Notes under the pieces: generated by a model
What the model saw: only the letters and a program-made list of their open reading frames with translations
What the model was told of the DNA's origin: nothing
Database searches by the model: none
Shown here: one piece after another, positions 16,839 through 25,102 of the stretch
Numbering within the stretch: position 1 is the stretch's first letter
How the letters are laid out: every line of letters begins with the position of its first letter
Translations under genes and position numbers: made by a program
Source: SPGG2 sp964194625
Lineage (GTDB): Bacteria; Pseudomonadota; Gammaproteobacteria; Acidiferrobacterales; SPGG2
Reading direction: 5' to 3'
DNA length: 29,500 bases
Assembly: GCA_964194625.1 (NCBI GenBank)
Contig: CAXMNC010000226.1
Coordinates: forward strand, 1 to 29,500

Positions 16839-17639
16839 TTGCCACAACGGCCGGGGGCACACATTACTAACTGCTATTATGAAGTCGAAGGTGAAGGAAC
16901 TCCGGTCATCTTCATCCATGGTGTCGGTGCTTCGCTAAATACCTGGGACGGCGTCGTGACGCAGCTAAAGTCGTCATTTCGCTGCGTGCGCTACGACCTA
17001 CGCGGACATGCGCGTTCACCCAAGTCGGCGTTACCCTACACGCTCCATGATCTGGTCGCCGATCTTGAAGAATTGCGAGAGGAGCTGGGAATAGCGCGCG
17101 CCCACCTAGTTGGCCACTCCCTGGGCGGTATGATCGCACCCGCCTATGCGCTGCTTCACCCCGAACGCGTGTTGTCGCTTGGTCTTTTGAGTACGGCGGC
17201 CGGGCGTACGGAAGAAGAAAGCGCAAAGGTTATTGCATTGGCAGAAGCGATGGAGGACAAAGGGGTGGAGCCACTGCTTGATCAGCTAGTCGAGCGCTGG
17301 TTCACACCAGAGTTCGTGGAGCGGCGAGGTAACGTGGTAGCGGCCCGTCGACGACAGGTACTCGAAACCGACGTCGGTGTTTTCCTCAACGTTTTTCGTA
17401 TCTATGCAGAAACCGAACTTGGTTCAAGGCTGAGTCAGGTGCAGGCCCCGGCGCTGGTGATGACTGGCGAATTCGACGGTGGCTGCAACCCACGCATTAA
17501 CCGCTTCATCGCCAACGAGCTGCCCAACGCGGAGCTCAACATTCTTTCCAACCTTAGGCACGCCATCCTGCTTGAGGCGTCAGAACGTGTGGCGCCCGTG
17601 CTAACAGCCTTCCTCCATAAGCACAATAATGGTTCGTAA
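16839..17639 (+). CDS. Alpha/beta-fold hydrolase
   Basis: From the TTG at 16839 the product has 266 residues. It shows the nucleophile elbow GHSLGG (Ser94), Asp213 in TGEFDGG and His241 in LRHAILLE, a complete Ser-Asp-His triad. The oxyanion-hole segment IHGVGASLNTW lies at 26-36. The frame is open far upstream inside the previous gene, but homology begins only here and an AGGGA sits about 6 bases before the TTG. The fold serves esterases, lactonases, C-C hydrolases and others. The closest general look is 3-oxoadipate enol-lactonase-like, but I would not claim that substrate. Translation is likely coupled with the preceding gene. Confidence 0.85.
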   Translation: MPQRPGAHITNCYYEVEGEGTPVIFIHGVGASLNTWDGVVTQLKSSFRCVRYDLRGHARSPKSALPYTLHDLVADLEELREELGIARAHLVGHSLGGMIAPAYALLHPERVLSLGLLSTAAGRTEEESAKVIALAEAMEDKGVEPLLDQLVERWFTPEFVERRGNVVAARRRQVLETDVGVFLNVFRIYAETELGSRLSQVQAPALVMTGEFDGGCNPRINRFIANELPNAELNILSNLRHAILLEASERVAPVLTAFLHKHNNGS

Positions 17640-17641
17640 AA

Positions 17642-17743
17642 CATGGGACATTGCCCAAAATGGAGGTGGTTGTTTCAACCAGCGCAATGTGTGACGCGCT
17701 TATCGCCGAATTAGAAGCGGTTCAAAACAAGACCGGTGCCTGA
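17642..17743 (+). pseudogene. Possible short gene fragment between hydrolase and dehydrogenase
   Basis: A frame that needs no start codon reads HGTLPKMEVVVSTSAMCDAL and continues with an ELEAVQ helix to a TGA at 17741-17743. The VVVSTSAMCDAL stretch resembles the C-terminal region of Asp/Glu-racemase-type proteins (maleate isomerase and relatives), which carry a similar VVTSxQAxxWxAL. This could be another leftover of a deleted gene. It could also be chance. Otherwise nothing is seen in 17640-17762 except a GAGTGAGGA that may serve as ribosome-binding site for the next gene. Confidence 0.25.
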
Positions 17744-17762
17744 GTGATCTGAGTGAGGATTG

Positions 17763-18821
17763 ATGACGGCGTCACGCCCTATCATCGTCAAAACAGGCAC
17801 CGAAAACCCCGACCCGGTCACTGGGCTCGAATTCCCGATTCCTGAATGTCTGAACCGCCTGCGGGCGGTGGCGGAAGTCGTGGTGACAGAGGATGAAGCA
17901 GAAGAAACTATTCTTAAAGCAATACCGGATGCCACAGTTTTGATGACTACCTACGGCGATGTGACACGACGGGTCATCGAGACCGGTTTGCCGACGCTAA
18001 AAGGAATTGTCGAACTTGGTACTGGGATCGATTCGCTCGACATCGATGCCGCCAAAGAACTCGGTGTGCGGGTCGTCAATTGTCCTGGTTATGCACGCAA
18101 TGCTGTGGCCGAGTGTGCGTTCCTGCTATTGATCACATGTATGAAGAAATTCGCGCCCATTCACCGGGCGGTACGCGCCCAGGGCTGGGTGGCGGCGCTT
18201 GAGTCGCTCAAGAGTATGGAGCTCGAAGGTAAACTTGTCGGCATGGTAGGTTTTGGCCACATCAATTCGACCCTGGCCCGCATGTGTCAGGGTTTCGACA
18301 TGCAGGTGCAGGCCTATGATCCATACCTCGCACGCGCAGCAATGGAACAGCGACGAGTGAGCAAGGTCGATGACCTCGATGAGCTAATGGCATCCTCGAA
18401 CGTGGTCGCGGTTTGTTTACCACTCAACGCGGAGACGACCGGAATAATATCGGAGAAACGTCTGCGAAAAATGAAACCCAGCGCCTTCCTGATCAATGTG
18501 GGGCGGGGGGCGTGTGTTGACGAAAATGCGTTACTGGCGTTACTGCGCGAAGGGGCTATCGCTGGATGTGGTTTGGATGTCTTTGCTAAAGAACCACTGA
18601 CAAGGCAAGGACATGCCCTTAGCGGGCTTATCGGCATGGATAACGTTGTGATCACGCCACACCTGGCGGCGTGGACCCGCGAGACATGGGAACGCCTGCA
18701 GGCGGAGGTGGTGCAACACGTGATGGATATTCTTGAAGGCAGAGATAGTGTGATCTACTCGTCGGACCCCCGGCTGCGCGGGCAAGTTGGTTGCGTGTAT
18801 CCTGAAGGACGTGCTCAGTAA
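17763..18821 (+). CDS. D-isomer specific 2-hydroxyacid dehydrogenase (NAD-dependent)
   Basis: From the ATG at 17763 the protein has 352 residues. It contains VGMVGFGHINSTLARM around 159-174, the GxGxxx nucleotide site. It also has LINVGRGACVDENAL with Arg248, DVFAKEP with Glu277 and ITPHLAAWT with His300. These make the Arg-Glu-His catalytic set of the phosphoglycerate/formate/lactate-type dehydrogenases. It interconverts a 2-oxo acid and a D-2-hydroxy acid with NAD(P)H. The substrate is unknown. It is the fourth gene of the run starting at 15041. Its stop is 5 bases before the TTG of the oxygenase gene. Confidence 0.9.
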   Translation: MTASRPIIVKTGTENPDPVTGLEFPIPECLNRLRAVAEVVVTEDEAEETILKAIPDATVLMTTYGDVTRRVIETGLPTLKGIVELGTGIDSLDIDAAKELGVRVVNCPGYARNAVAECAFLLLITCMKKFAPIHRAVRAQGWVAALESLKSMELEGKLVGMVGFGHINSTLARMCQGFDMQVQAYDPYLARAAMEQRRVSKVDDLDELMASSNVVAVCLPLNAETTGIISEKRLRKMKPSAFLINVGRGACVDENALLALLREGAIAGCGLDVFAKEPLTRQGHALSGLIGMDNVVITPHLAAWTRETWERLQAEVVQHVMDILEGRDSVIYSSDPRLRGQVGCVYPEGRAQ

Positions 18822-18826
18822 CAACT

Positions 18827-19852
18827 TTGAACACTCGATTCGATAAGATTCCGATCATAGATGTCAGCCCGCTGTTCGGCGCTGATAGTGAAGCGTATGC
18901 GCCCATCGATGATGCTATTGGCCGCGCATGTCGCGAGGTGGGGTTCCTCGTTATTACTGGGCAACCCGCGGCAGCATCGCTCGACTATGTCGCACAAAAC
19001 CGTTTGTTCGCATTTTTCGATCTACCGGAAGTCGTCAAGCTGGCCCTTGCCAGACACCAGAACAATCCGGCCAATAGCAACATCTATCGAGGTTGGTTCC
19101 CGGCCTTGGCTGGCGAGCGTTCCTATAAAGAAGGTATCGATATCGGCCCCGAACATCTGGTGGGTGATCCGATAGTTCAAGCGCGCGAGCCGCTGTTGGA
19201 ACCCAACCAATGGCCACCCGAGGCAATGTTATCGGGTTGGCGCGAAGCCGTGTTGAACTACTGGGACGCGATGAATGCGCTTGGCTTCGTAATGATACGG
19301 GCGATCGCGCGCCATCTCGGCTTGCCGGCGAATTGGTTTGACGATAAGTTCGAGGATTCGAATGCTTCACTACGCTTGTTGAGATATCCGGAACCCAAAA
19401 CCCCGGCCGAGCTTGAAGGACTTACGTGGGTGGAGTCAGGTGAAGGCCCGGCAAGGCATATCGTGGCTGCGACGCACACGGATTCCGGGTGTCTGTCGTT
19501 GCTTAGTCAAGATGATGTTGGTGGCCTGCAGGTTGAGAACGGTGAAGGGACATGGGTTGATGTGCCGACCATTGAAGGCAGCCTTGTCGTCAACATCGGC
19601 GATACGTTGGCCCGCTGGACCAACGATGTGCTGCGGGCTACTCGACACCGGGTGCTCGGGCCGCCAAGTGTGCGCCACTCCATACCCTATTTCTTTGAGC
19701 CACGTTTTGACACCACGATCGAGTGCGTGCCGACATGCGCCGGCGCAGACGGCCCACGTTATGCGCCGGTGCGATTCGGCGATCACTTGCTTTATAAGAT
19801 GAGCACTTATACAGAGTTCCACACCCTGTTTCGCGACGGTGTGCTACAGTGA
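18827..19852 (+). CDS. Isopenicillin N synthase-like 2OG-Fe(II) dioxygenase
   Basis: The 341-residue protein begins with a DIOX_N-type segment (IPIIDVSPLFG, then VGFLVITGQP). It carries the iron site HTD (His217, Asp219) in ATHTDSGCLSLLSQDDVGGLQV, the distal His274 in RATRHRVL, and the 2-oxoglutarate motif RHS (Arg283, Ser285). These are the key residues of the isopenicillin N synthase/gibberellin oxidase fold. It hydroxylates or desaturates a small molecule using Fe(II), oxygen and usually 2-oxoglutarate. The TTG at 18827 is the best start, since homology begins within a few residues of it. It overlaps the following exporter gene by 14 bases if that gene starts at 19839. Confidence 0.88.
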   Translation: MNTRFDKIPIIDVSPLFGADSEAYAPIDDAIGRACREVGFLVITGQPAAASLDYVAQNRLFAFFDLPEVVKLALARHQNNPANSNIYRGWFPALAGERSYKEGIDIGPEHLVGDPIVQAREPLLEPNQWPPEAMLSGWREAVLNYWDAMNALGFVMIRAIARHLGLPANWFDDKFEDSNASLRLLRYPEPKTPAELEGLTWVESGEGPARHIVAATHTDSGCLSLLSQDDVGGLQVENGEGTWVDVPTIEGSLVVNIGDTLARWTNDVLRATRHRVLGPPSVRHSIPYFFEPRFDTTIECVPTCAGADGPRYAPVRFGDHLLYKMSTYTEFHTLFRDGVLQ

Positions 19853-20783
19853 CCCGCGGTCGCTAGTGGCTAACGACGAAACGACGACGGTGACATCAAG
19901 ACCAGTCGACCAGCGGCGGCTCGTGGTCGGTGCGTTGTTTGTGGTGGCAGCCGGGCTTATGTTCGCGCTTGCCGGCGCGTCTATAAAAATGGCTTCTGTC
20001 AATTTATCGAGCCCATCGATTGTCTTTTGGCGCAATGCCATTAGCCTTGCGATCCTTATGCCATGGGCGCTTCGGTATTTCCCGGAATCATTACAAACCG
20101 GCAACTCAAAACTGATCCTGATGCGAGCGCTGGCCATCTTAGCGGCGATCTATTGTTACTACTTCGCACTCTCAACCATCCCTATGGTGGATGCAGTATT
20201 GCTAACTTTCAGCTCGCCCATATTCGTGCCGATATTGGGGTTTCTCATTTATCGATTTCCGATAAACAAAACGGTGTTTGTCGCAGTTGCCATTGGTTTT
20301 GTTGGTGTTGTTTTGATATTGAAACCGGGTATGGGTGTGTTTCAACCAGCAGCGCTGGTCGGGCTGGCGGCAGGTGCGTTGGGGGGCCTTGGCGTGGTGG
20401 CGATCTGGCGAATGCATGGCGATGAGCATCCAGCGCGAATCGCGTTCTACTTTGCGCTCTTTGGGTTGCTCATTTCCGGCCTGCCTATGCCCTGGATCGG
20501 GCAGATGCCAGACTTAAACGACTGGCTGCCGCTGCTAATGCTCGGCGTCTTTTCTACCGCGGCCCATCTATTAATCGCTTATGGCTGTCTGATTGCACCA
20601 ACTGATCGTGTGATCGCCCTGAATTATAGTGCCGTGATCTTTGCCGCCATCTTAGGTTGGCTATTTTGGCAAGAGAGTCTCGATGCATTTGTTATTGTTG
20701 GAACCCTCCTTATTATTGGCGCTGGTGTACTGGTAACCCGCCGCAGCACAGGCGCTGGCCAATCACTTAGTGACAAGGAGTAA
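19839..20783 (+). CDS. DMT-superfamily (EamA) exporter
   Basis: This 314-residue protein has two EamA repeats with about ten helices, starting with LVVGALFVVAAGLMFALAGASIKM and repeating near residue 165 (AALVGLAAGALGGLGVVAIWRM). The GTG at 19839 lies inside the oxygenase gene; a GTG at 19866 would remove nine residues and is equally possible. Such proteins usually export amino acids or other metabolites, so it may move the product of the upstream enzymes. Its stop overlaps the ATG of the alcohol dehydrogenase relic (TAATGATG), with AAGGAG just before, showing that another operon gene once followed. Confidence 0.85.
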   Translation: MCYSDPRSLVANDETTTVTSRPVDQRRLVVGALFVVAAGLMFALAGASIKMASVNLSSPSIVFWRNAISLAILMPWALRYFPESLQTGNSKLILMRALAILAAIYCYYFALSTIPMVDAVLLTFSSPIFVPILGFLIYRFPINKTVFVAVAIGFVGVVLILKPGMGVFQPAALVGLAAGALGGLGVVAIWRMHGDEHPARIAFYFALFGLLISGLPMPWIGQMPDLNDWLPLLMLGVFSTAAHLLIAYGCLIAPTDRVIALNYSAVIFAAILGWLFWQESLDAFVIVGTLLIIGAGVLVTRRSTGAGQSLSDKE

Positions 20784-20827
20784 TGATGAAGGGCGTTGCT
20801 TTTCTCGGCGATCGCAAGCTTGAACTG
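20783..20827 (+). pseudogene. N-terminal stub of a zinc-dependent alcohol dehydrogenase
   Basis: ATGATG at 20783-20788 overlaps the stop of the exporter and is preceded by an excellent AAGGAG. The frame reads MMKGVAFLGDRKLEL, which matches the characteristic N-terminus of zinc-dependent medium-chain dehydrogenases (MKAVVFLGDRKVELREV...). The resemblance then ends exactly where the stop codon of the convergent DMT gene (20828-20830) begins. The rest of the gene, about 320-380 residues, is absent. It looks like a deletion or rearrangement junction at about 20827. The stub could still be translated, running into the opposite gene up to TAA at 20855. Confidence 0.7.
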
Positions 20828-21730
20828 CTAGTTGTGGGTGGAGGATTTTGTAGGTAACACGCCTTGGGCCCGGCGCCGAAATGGGTTTCGGGTGACATTG
20901 ATGATGGTGACGCCGATGATCGCCATAAGCCCGCCGATAGTGAGCTGTGGCGTCAAAGTTTCGTCTAAAAGTAGTACGCTACCTAGCACCGTGATCACTG
21001 GCAGTAGCAGTAGAAACGGCATAATCTGATTGACATTGTATTTGCCTAATAAGTTATACCAAATGGCATAACCCAAGGCGGTCATGACTAATGCCAAATA
21101 AACCACGGCCGACCACACAACAGTGGTTGCGTTGGCAATCGCCGCGATCTGATCACGTTCAAATATCCATGACGACACGAACAACTGGGGTGCGGCGAAC
21201 ACCGCTACCCAGGCGATCAATGTAAAACCGCCCACCTGGCCCAGTGTCTTGATCATTACCTGACCCAAGGACCAAGTGAACGCACCACCGACGACCAGTA
21301 GGACGGGCAGGATACTGCTCTGCAACCGCGGTTCGCCAGCGATCAAGGCGACGCCGACAAATGCGAGCGCGATGCCAAGCACCCGACGCAGGCCGAGGTG
21401 ATCTTTGAGGAAGATCGTGGCCATGATTACGCCGAAAGGTACCTCGAGCTGAACCACGAGAATCGCCGTCGACGCATCGAGGTCTCGTAGTCCGGTGAAG
21501 GTTAGGCTGTACTGAATAGCGGCGCTGACTATGGCCACCCAAAAGATCCGCCATAAGATCACTCGGGCGGGGCGCGGCACGAACCACACTAAGATCAACG
21601 CCGTGAGCGTAAACCTAAATGCCATCAATAGTATCGGCGGGAAATGCTCGATCGCGACCTTGGCAAAAAGGAAGCCGCCGCCCCAGATAATCGGCACCGA
21701 GACGGCGAGGAATATGTCGACCGGTTTCAC
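20828..21730 (-). CDS. DMT-superfamily (EamA) transporter
   Basis: The 300-residue protein has ten hydrophobic segments in two EamA repeats. The first repeat has SVPIIWGGGFLFAKVAIEHFPP, with the typical W-G-x-x-F-x-x-x-K signature. The second repeat begins with LLVVGGAFTWSLGQVMIKTLG. The C-terminus is short and basic. It is oriented toward the exporter operon and its stop codon directly abuts the alcohol dehydrogenase stub. It is divergent from the polyamine cluster that begins at 21905, with about 170 bases between that contain no clear promoter I would commit to. Substrate unknown; export of an amino acid or polyamine would fit the context. Confidence 0.85.
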   Translation of the reverse strand: MKPVDIFLAVSVPIIWGGGFLFAKVAIEHFPPILLMAFRFTLTALILVWFVPRPARVILWRIFWVAIVSAAIQYSLTFTGLRDLDASTAILVVQLEVPFGVIMATIFLKDHLGLRRVLGIALAFVGVALIAGEPRLQSSILPVLLVVGGAFTWSLGQVMIKTLGQVGGFTLIAWVAVFAAPQLFVSSWIFERDQIAAIANATTVVWSAVVYLALVMTALGYAIWYNLLGKYNVNQIMPFLLLLPVITVLGSVLLLDETLTPQLTIGGLMAIIGVTIINVTRNPFRRRAQGVLPTKSSTHN

Positions 21731-21904
21731 GAGCTGGCGAACGTTGGACGGCGCTGGTCGGGGGCGTAGCCGGTTGGCCCGCGTTGGTAGTTATCTGCCA
21801 TCGATTATTCCGGTGTTCGCGACCATCGTTGCCCACCAGGCCCTGACCTTAATGTCGCATTATGTCAGAATGTAATTATCAGGTTTACGACAAGGCTGGT
21901 GTTT

Positions 21905-23239
21905 ATGGATTCGATTAGAGCGTGGCTCAAGAAGTACAGTATCACGGAGGTAGAGTGTTTTGTGCCCGACATGGCGGGAATCGCAAGGGGCAAAATCATG
22001 CCGGCGGCCAAGTATTGTATGGAAGACAGCGTCCATCTGCCGGAATCTGTATACATCCAGACTGTCACCGGTGAGTACCCCGAGGACTACAGCACGATTA
22101 ATCCTGCATGGATCGATATGTTGCTGCGACCCGATCCAGACACTATCCGGCTCGTGCCATGGGCGGGAGAACCAACGGCGCAGATAATTCATGACGGCTA
22201 TCATGCCGATGGTCGGCCGGTAGAAATCTCGCCGCGCTATGTGTTGCGAAGAGTGCTTGAGTGTTATGAAAAAAGCGGATGGCTACCGATAGTTGCCCCC
22301 GAGCTTGAGTTCTATCTCGTAAAAATAAACGCCGATCCCGACTATCCATTAGAGCCCCCCATAGGACGTACCGGTCGCCCCGAGACAGTCAGGCAATCCT
22401 ATAGCATCGACGCCGTCAACGAATTCGATCCGATGTTTGACGATATTTATGATTACTGCGAGGCGCAGAAACTAGAAATCGATACCCTTATTCACGAGGC
22501 GGGTGCGGCGCAGATGGAAATCAACTTTCGCCATGGTGAGCCGCTTGATTTGGCTGACCAGGTATTACTCTTCAAGAGAACCGTTCGTGAGACCGCGATT
22601 CGACATAACATCTATGCAACCTTTATGGCCAAGCCGATGGAGAACGAGCCCGGCAGCTCTATGCATATTCATCAGAGTATCGTCGATAAGAAAACGCAGA
22701 AAAACATATTCGTTGATGCCGAAGGCAATGATAGCGAGCCCTTCTTCGCATTCATCGCTGGATTGCAGAAGTATTTGCCCGCAGCGATGGCTTTCTTCAC
22801 GCCATACGTTAATTCTTATAGACGTATTGCGCGCCATAACTCAGCGCCGATCAATGTCCAATGGGGCTACGACAACCGCACCGTCGGCCTGCGTATACCC
22901 TTATCTTCACCCGACGCCCGACGTGTGGAAAATCGTGTCGCCGGCGCAGACGTAAATCCGTATCTTGCGATCGCCGCATCGCTCGCCTGTGGTTACCTCG
23001 GTATGAAAGAGAAACTCGAACCGACGAAACCACATGAGGGGGATGCCTACAAATTGCCCTTCTCGCTACCTAGAAATCTTGAAGCTGCGCTACAGAACTT
23101 AAAGGAATGTGACCCCCTACGAGAGATCCTCGGAGAGACGTTTGTAAGCGCGTTTTGTGCAGTTAAAGAACAGGAGTACGAGACGTTCTTTAGAGTGATC
23201 GGCTCTTGGGAACGCGAATACTTGCTTTTGAATGTGTAG
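21905..23239 (+). CDS. puuA: Glutamine synthetase family protein, gamma-glutamylpolyamine synthetase-like
   Basis: From the ATG at 21905 (a GTG at 21899 is two codons earlier) the product has 444 residues. It has a beta-grasp-type N-terminus (CFVPDMAGIARGK, residues 18-30), a catalytic barrel with PELEFYL (132-138), metal and glutamate contacts around AGAAQMEINF, the ATP-site SSMHIHQS and the C-terminal RVENRVAGADVNPYLAIA. The family ligates glutamate to an amine with ATP. The FAD oxidases, aminotransferase and second ligase downstream make a gamma-glutamyl-polyamine ligase more likely than true glutamine synthetase, which is somewhat longer and has an adenylylation loop. AAGG lies about 8 bases before the ATG. 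Confidence 0.8.
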   Translation: MDSIRAWLKKYSITEVECFVPDMAGIARGKIMPAAKYCMEDSVHLPESVYIQTVTGEYPEDYSTINPAWIDMLLRPDPDTIRLVPWAGEPTAQIIHDGYHADGRPVEISPRYVLRRVLECYEKSGWLPIVAPELEFYLVKINADPDYPLEPPIGRTGRPETVRQSYSIDAVNEFDPMFDDIYDYCEAQKLEIDTLIHEAGAAQMEINFRHGEPLDLADQVLLFKRTVRETAIRHNIYATFMAKPMENEPGSSMHIHQSIVDKKTQKNIFVDAEGNDSEPFFAFIAGLQKYLPAAMAFFTPYVNSYRRIARHNSAPINVQWGYDNRTVGLRIPLSSPDARRVENRVAGADVNPYLAIAASLACGYLGMKEKLEPTKPHEGDAYKLPFSLPRNLEAALQNLKECDPLREILGETFVSAFCAVKEQEYETFFRVIGSWEREYLLLNV

Positions 23240-23265
23240 ACACCTACACGGTGATAGGTAATACA

Positions 23266-24636
23266 ATGAACGACAAAACTACCACGGCAGATTTGCAGGC
23301 CTATGATCGGCGCCACCACCTGCAGCCGTTTACTGACTATAAACAATTGCACGGGAAGGGCGTCCGGATCATCACGCGCGCAGAGGGTGTCTATCTATGG
23401 GACTCGAACGATAACCGCATACTTGACGGCATGGCCGGACTGTGGTGTGTGAACGTTGGTTATGGCCGCCAAGAGTTGGCTGATGTCGCGCGGCGGCAGA
23501 TGTTGGAGTTGCCGTACTACAATAGTTTCTTTCAGACTTCACATCCGCCGGCAATCGAGCTGTCGCGTTTACTTGCGGAGGTCACGCCAGCCGGACTGAA
23601 TCACGTGTTCTATACCAACTCCGGCTCCGAAGCGAACGATACCGTGATTCGTATGGTTCGCCGATATTGGGACCTGCAAGATAAACCGGCCAAAAAAGTA
23701 ATTATCAGCCGTGAGCACGCTTACCACGGCAGTACCGTTGCTGGTGCCAGCCTGTGCGGTATGCCACATATGCACAAACAGGGCGACCTACCGATTCCCG
23801 ATATCGTGCATATCGAAGCACCGTATTGGTATTTCAATGGCGGCGGCCTGTCTCCCGGAGAGTACGGTATCAAGGCAGCGAAGACGCTGGAAAGCAAGAT
23901 AAACGAATTGGGCGTCGATCGTGTGGCCGCGTTCATTGCTGAACCCATTCAAGGGGCCGGCGGTGTCATTATCCCGCCAGATACCTACTGGCCAGAGATT
24001 CAACGTATTTGTAAGCAGTACGATATCTTGTTGGTCGTAGATGAGGTGATCTGTGGCTTTGGGCGCACCGGTAAATGGTTTGGCAGTGATTACTTTGGGC
24101 TCAAGCCGGATTTGATGCCTATTGCCAAAGGCCTATCGTCTGGATATTTGCCCATCGGCGGGCTGATGGTCGGCGATCGTATCGCCGATGCGTTGATTGA
24201 CAAGGGTGGCGAATTCCAACATGGGTTTACCTATTCCGGCCATCCCACCGCCTGCGCCGTAGCCGCCGCTAATATCAAAATCTTACGCGATGAAAAAATC
24301 ATCGAGAATGTAGACCGTGAAACCGGCCCTTATCTTCGTAAGCGTTGGAGCGAGTTGGCCGATCATCCGTTGGTCGGCGAAGCACGGAGTGCCGGTTTCC
24401 TCGGCGCGCTCGAGTTAGTTAAAGACAAGAAAAAGAAACAGAAATTTCAGCCAGAAGGCAAAACGGCAGGGTTGTGCCGAGATCTATGCTTTGACAATGG
24501 GCTGGTGATGCGTGCGGTGCGCGACGCCATGATTATTTCGCCGCCATTGATCATCACCAAGTCACAAATCGATGAACTAATCACGATTGCAAGAAAATGT
24601 CTGGACATGACTGCGGCACAATTGGGCGTAAAATAA
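23266..24636 (+). CDS. spuC: Class III (omega) aminotransferase, putrescine-pyruvate type
   Basis: The 456-residue PLP enzyme has the class III signature LLVVDEVICGFGRTGKWFGSD (Asp259), the Schiff-base Lys288 in PIAKGLSSGYLP, TNSGSEANDTVIRM (117-130) and EHAYHGSTVAGASL. Its overall sequence resembles SpuC and beta-alanine-pyruvate-type enzymes that transaminate diamines or omega-amino acids with pyruvate. An open frame extends upstream inside the ligase gene, but the ATG at 23266 is the natural start. It lies 26 bases after the ligase, matching the layout of pseudomonad putrescine catabolic genes. Putrescine as substrate is an inference from the neighbours. It is intact, unlike the class III relic at 4763. 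Confidence 0.85.
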   Translation: MNDKTTTADLQAYDRRHHLQPFTDYKQLHGKGVRIITRAEGVYLWDSNDNRILDGMAGLWCVNVGYGRQELADVARRQMLELPYYNSFFQTSHPPAIELSRLLAEVTPAGLNHVFYTNSGSEANDTVIRMVRRYWDLQDKPAKKVIISREHAYHGSTVAGASLCGMPHMHKQGDLPIPDIVHIEAPYWYFNGGGLSPGEYGIKAAKTLESKINELGVDRVAAFIAEPIQGAGGVIIPPDTYWPEIQRICKQYDILLVVDEVICGFGRTGKWFGSDYFGLKPDLMPIAKGLSSGYLPIGGLMVGDRIADALIDKGGEFQHGFTYSGHPTACAVAAANIKILRDEKIIENVDRETGPYLRKRWSELADHPLVGEARSAGFLGALELVKDKKKKQKFQPEGKTAGLCRDLCFDNGLVMRAVRDAMIISPPLIITKSQIDELITIARKCLDMTAAQLGVK

Positions 24637-24663
24637 CCCGCGTCAACCACCGGTGCTAATGGA

Positions 24664-25074
24664 ATGAGCAACGATCTTCCCTTAGAGGGTGGCTGCCTGT
24701 GCGGCGCAATCCGTTATCGATTGAATGCGAGACCACTAGATGCGGGGTATTGTCACTGCCGTTTGTGTCAGCGCTCAGCCGGGGCACCAGTGCTTGCCTG
24801 GGCGACGATACTCATCGATGATTTCGTGTGTACAGGCGAGCCGGGCAGGTATCGATCTTCATCCTGGGGTCTTCGTTTGTTTTGTCGCGATTGTGGGACC
24901 CAGATTGGCTATCGAGAGGTCGAGAATGCGAAAACGGTGGATATCAACATCGTGACCCTCGATGATCCCGAGCAAATCGTACCCGAATACCATATTTGGA
25001 CCCACAGCCAGTTGGATTGGTTCGACGTAAGAGATGATCTACCACGGCACGAAGATTCGGGCCCCGACCAGTAG
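24664..25074 (+). CDS. GFA (glutathione-dependent formaldehyde-activating)-family protein
   Basis: The 136-residue protein shows the cysteine pattern of the GFA/CENP-V zinc fold: CLC at 11-13, CHCRLC at 30-35 and FCRDC at 73-77. GCLCGAIRYRL and QRSAGAPVLAW complete the family signature. The archetype binds zinc and was proposed to speed the joining of formaldehyde to glutathione; most members have no proven function. It is embedded between an aminotransferase and an FAD oxidase gene, with 27- and 28-base gaps, so it probably belongs to the same transcript. A role in handling reactive aldehydes made by amine oxidation is a reasonable guess. Confidence 0.88.
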   Translation: MSNDLPLEGGCLCGAIRYRLNARPLDAGYCHCRLCQRSAGAPVLAWATILIDDFVCTGEPGRYRSSSWGLRLFCRDCGTQIGYREVENAKTVDINIVTLDDPEQIVPEYHIWTHSQLDWFDVRDDLPRHEDSGPDQ

Positions 25075-25102
25075 TCGTTTCAAAAAGTAACTCGCTTCTT
25101 GC

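Noticed and set aside
21731..21904. Promoter candidate TTAATG-16-TGTAAT before the first ligase gene
   Set aside because: The -35 half is poor and other combinations are equally good, so I did not list a promoter.
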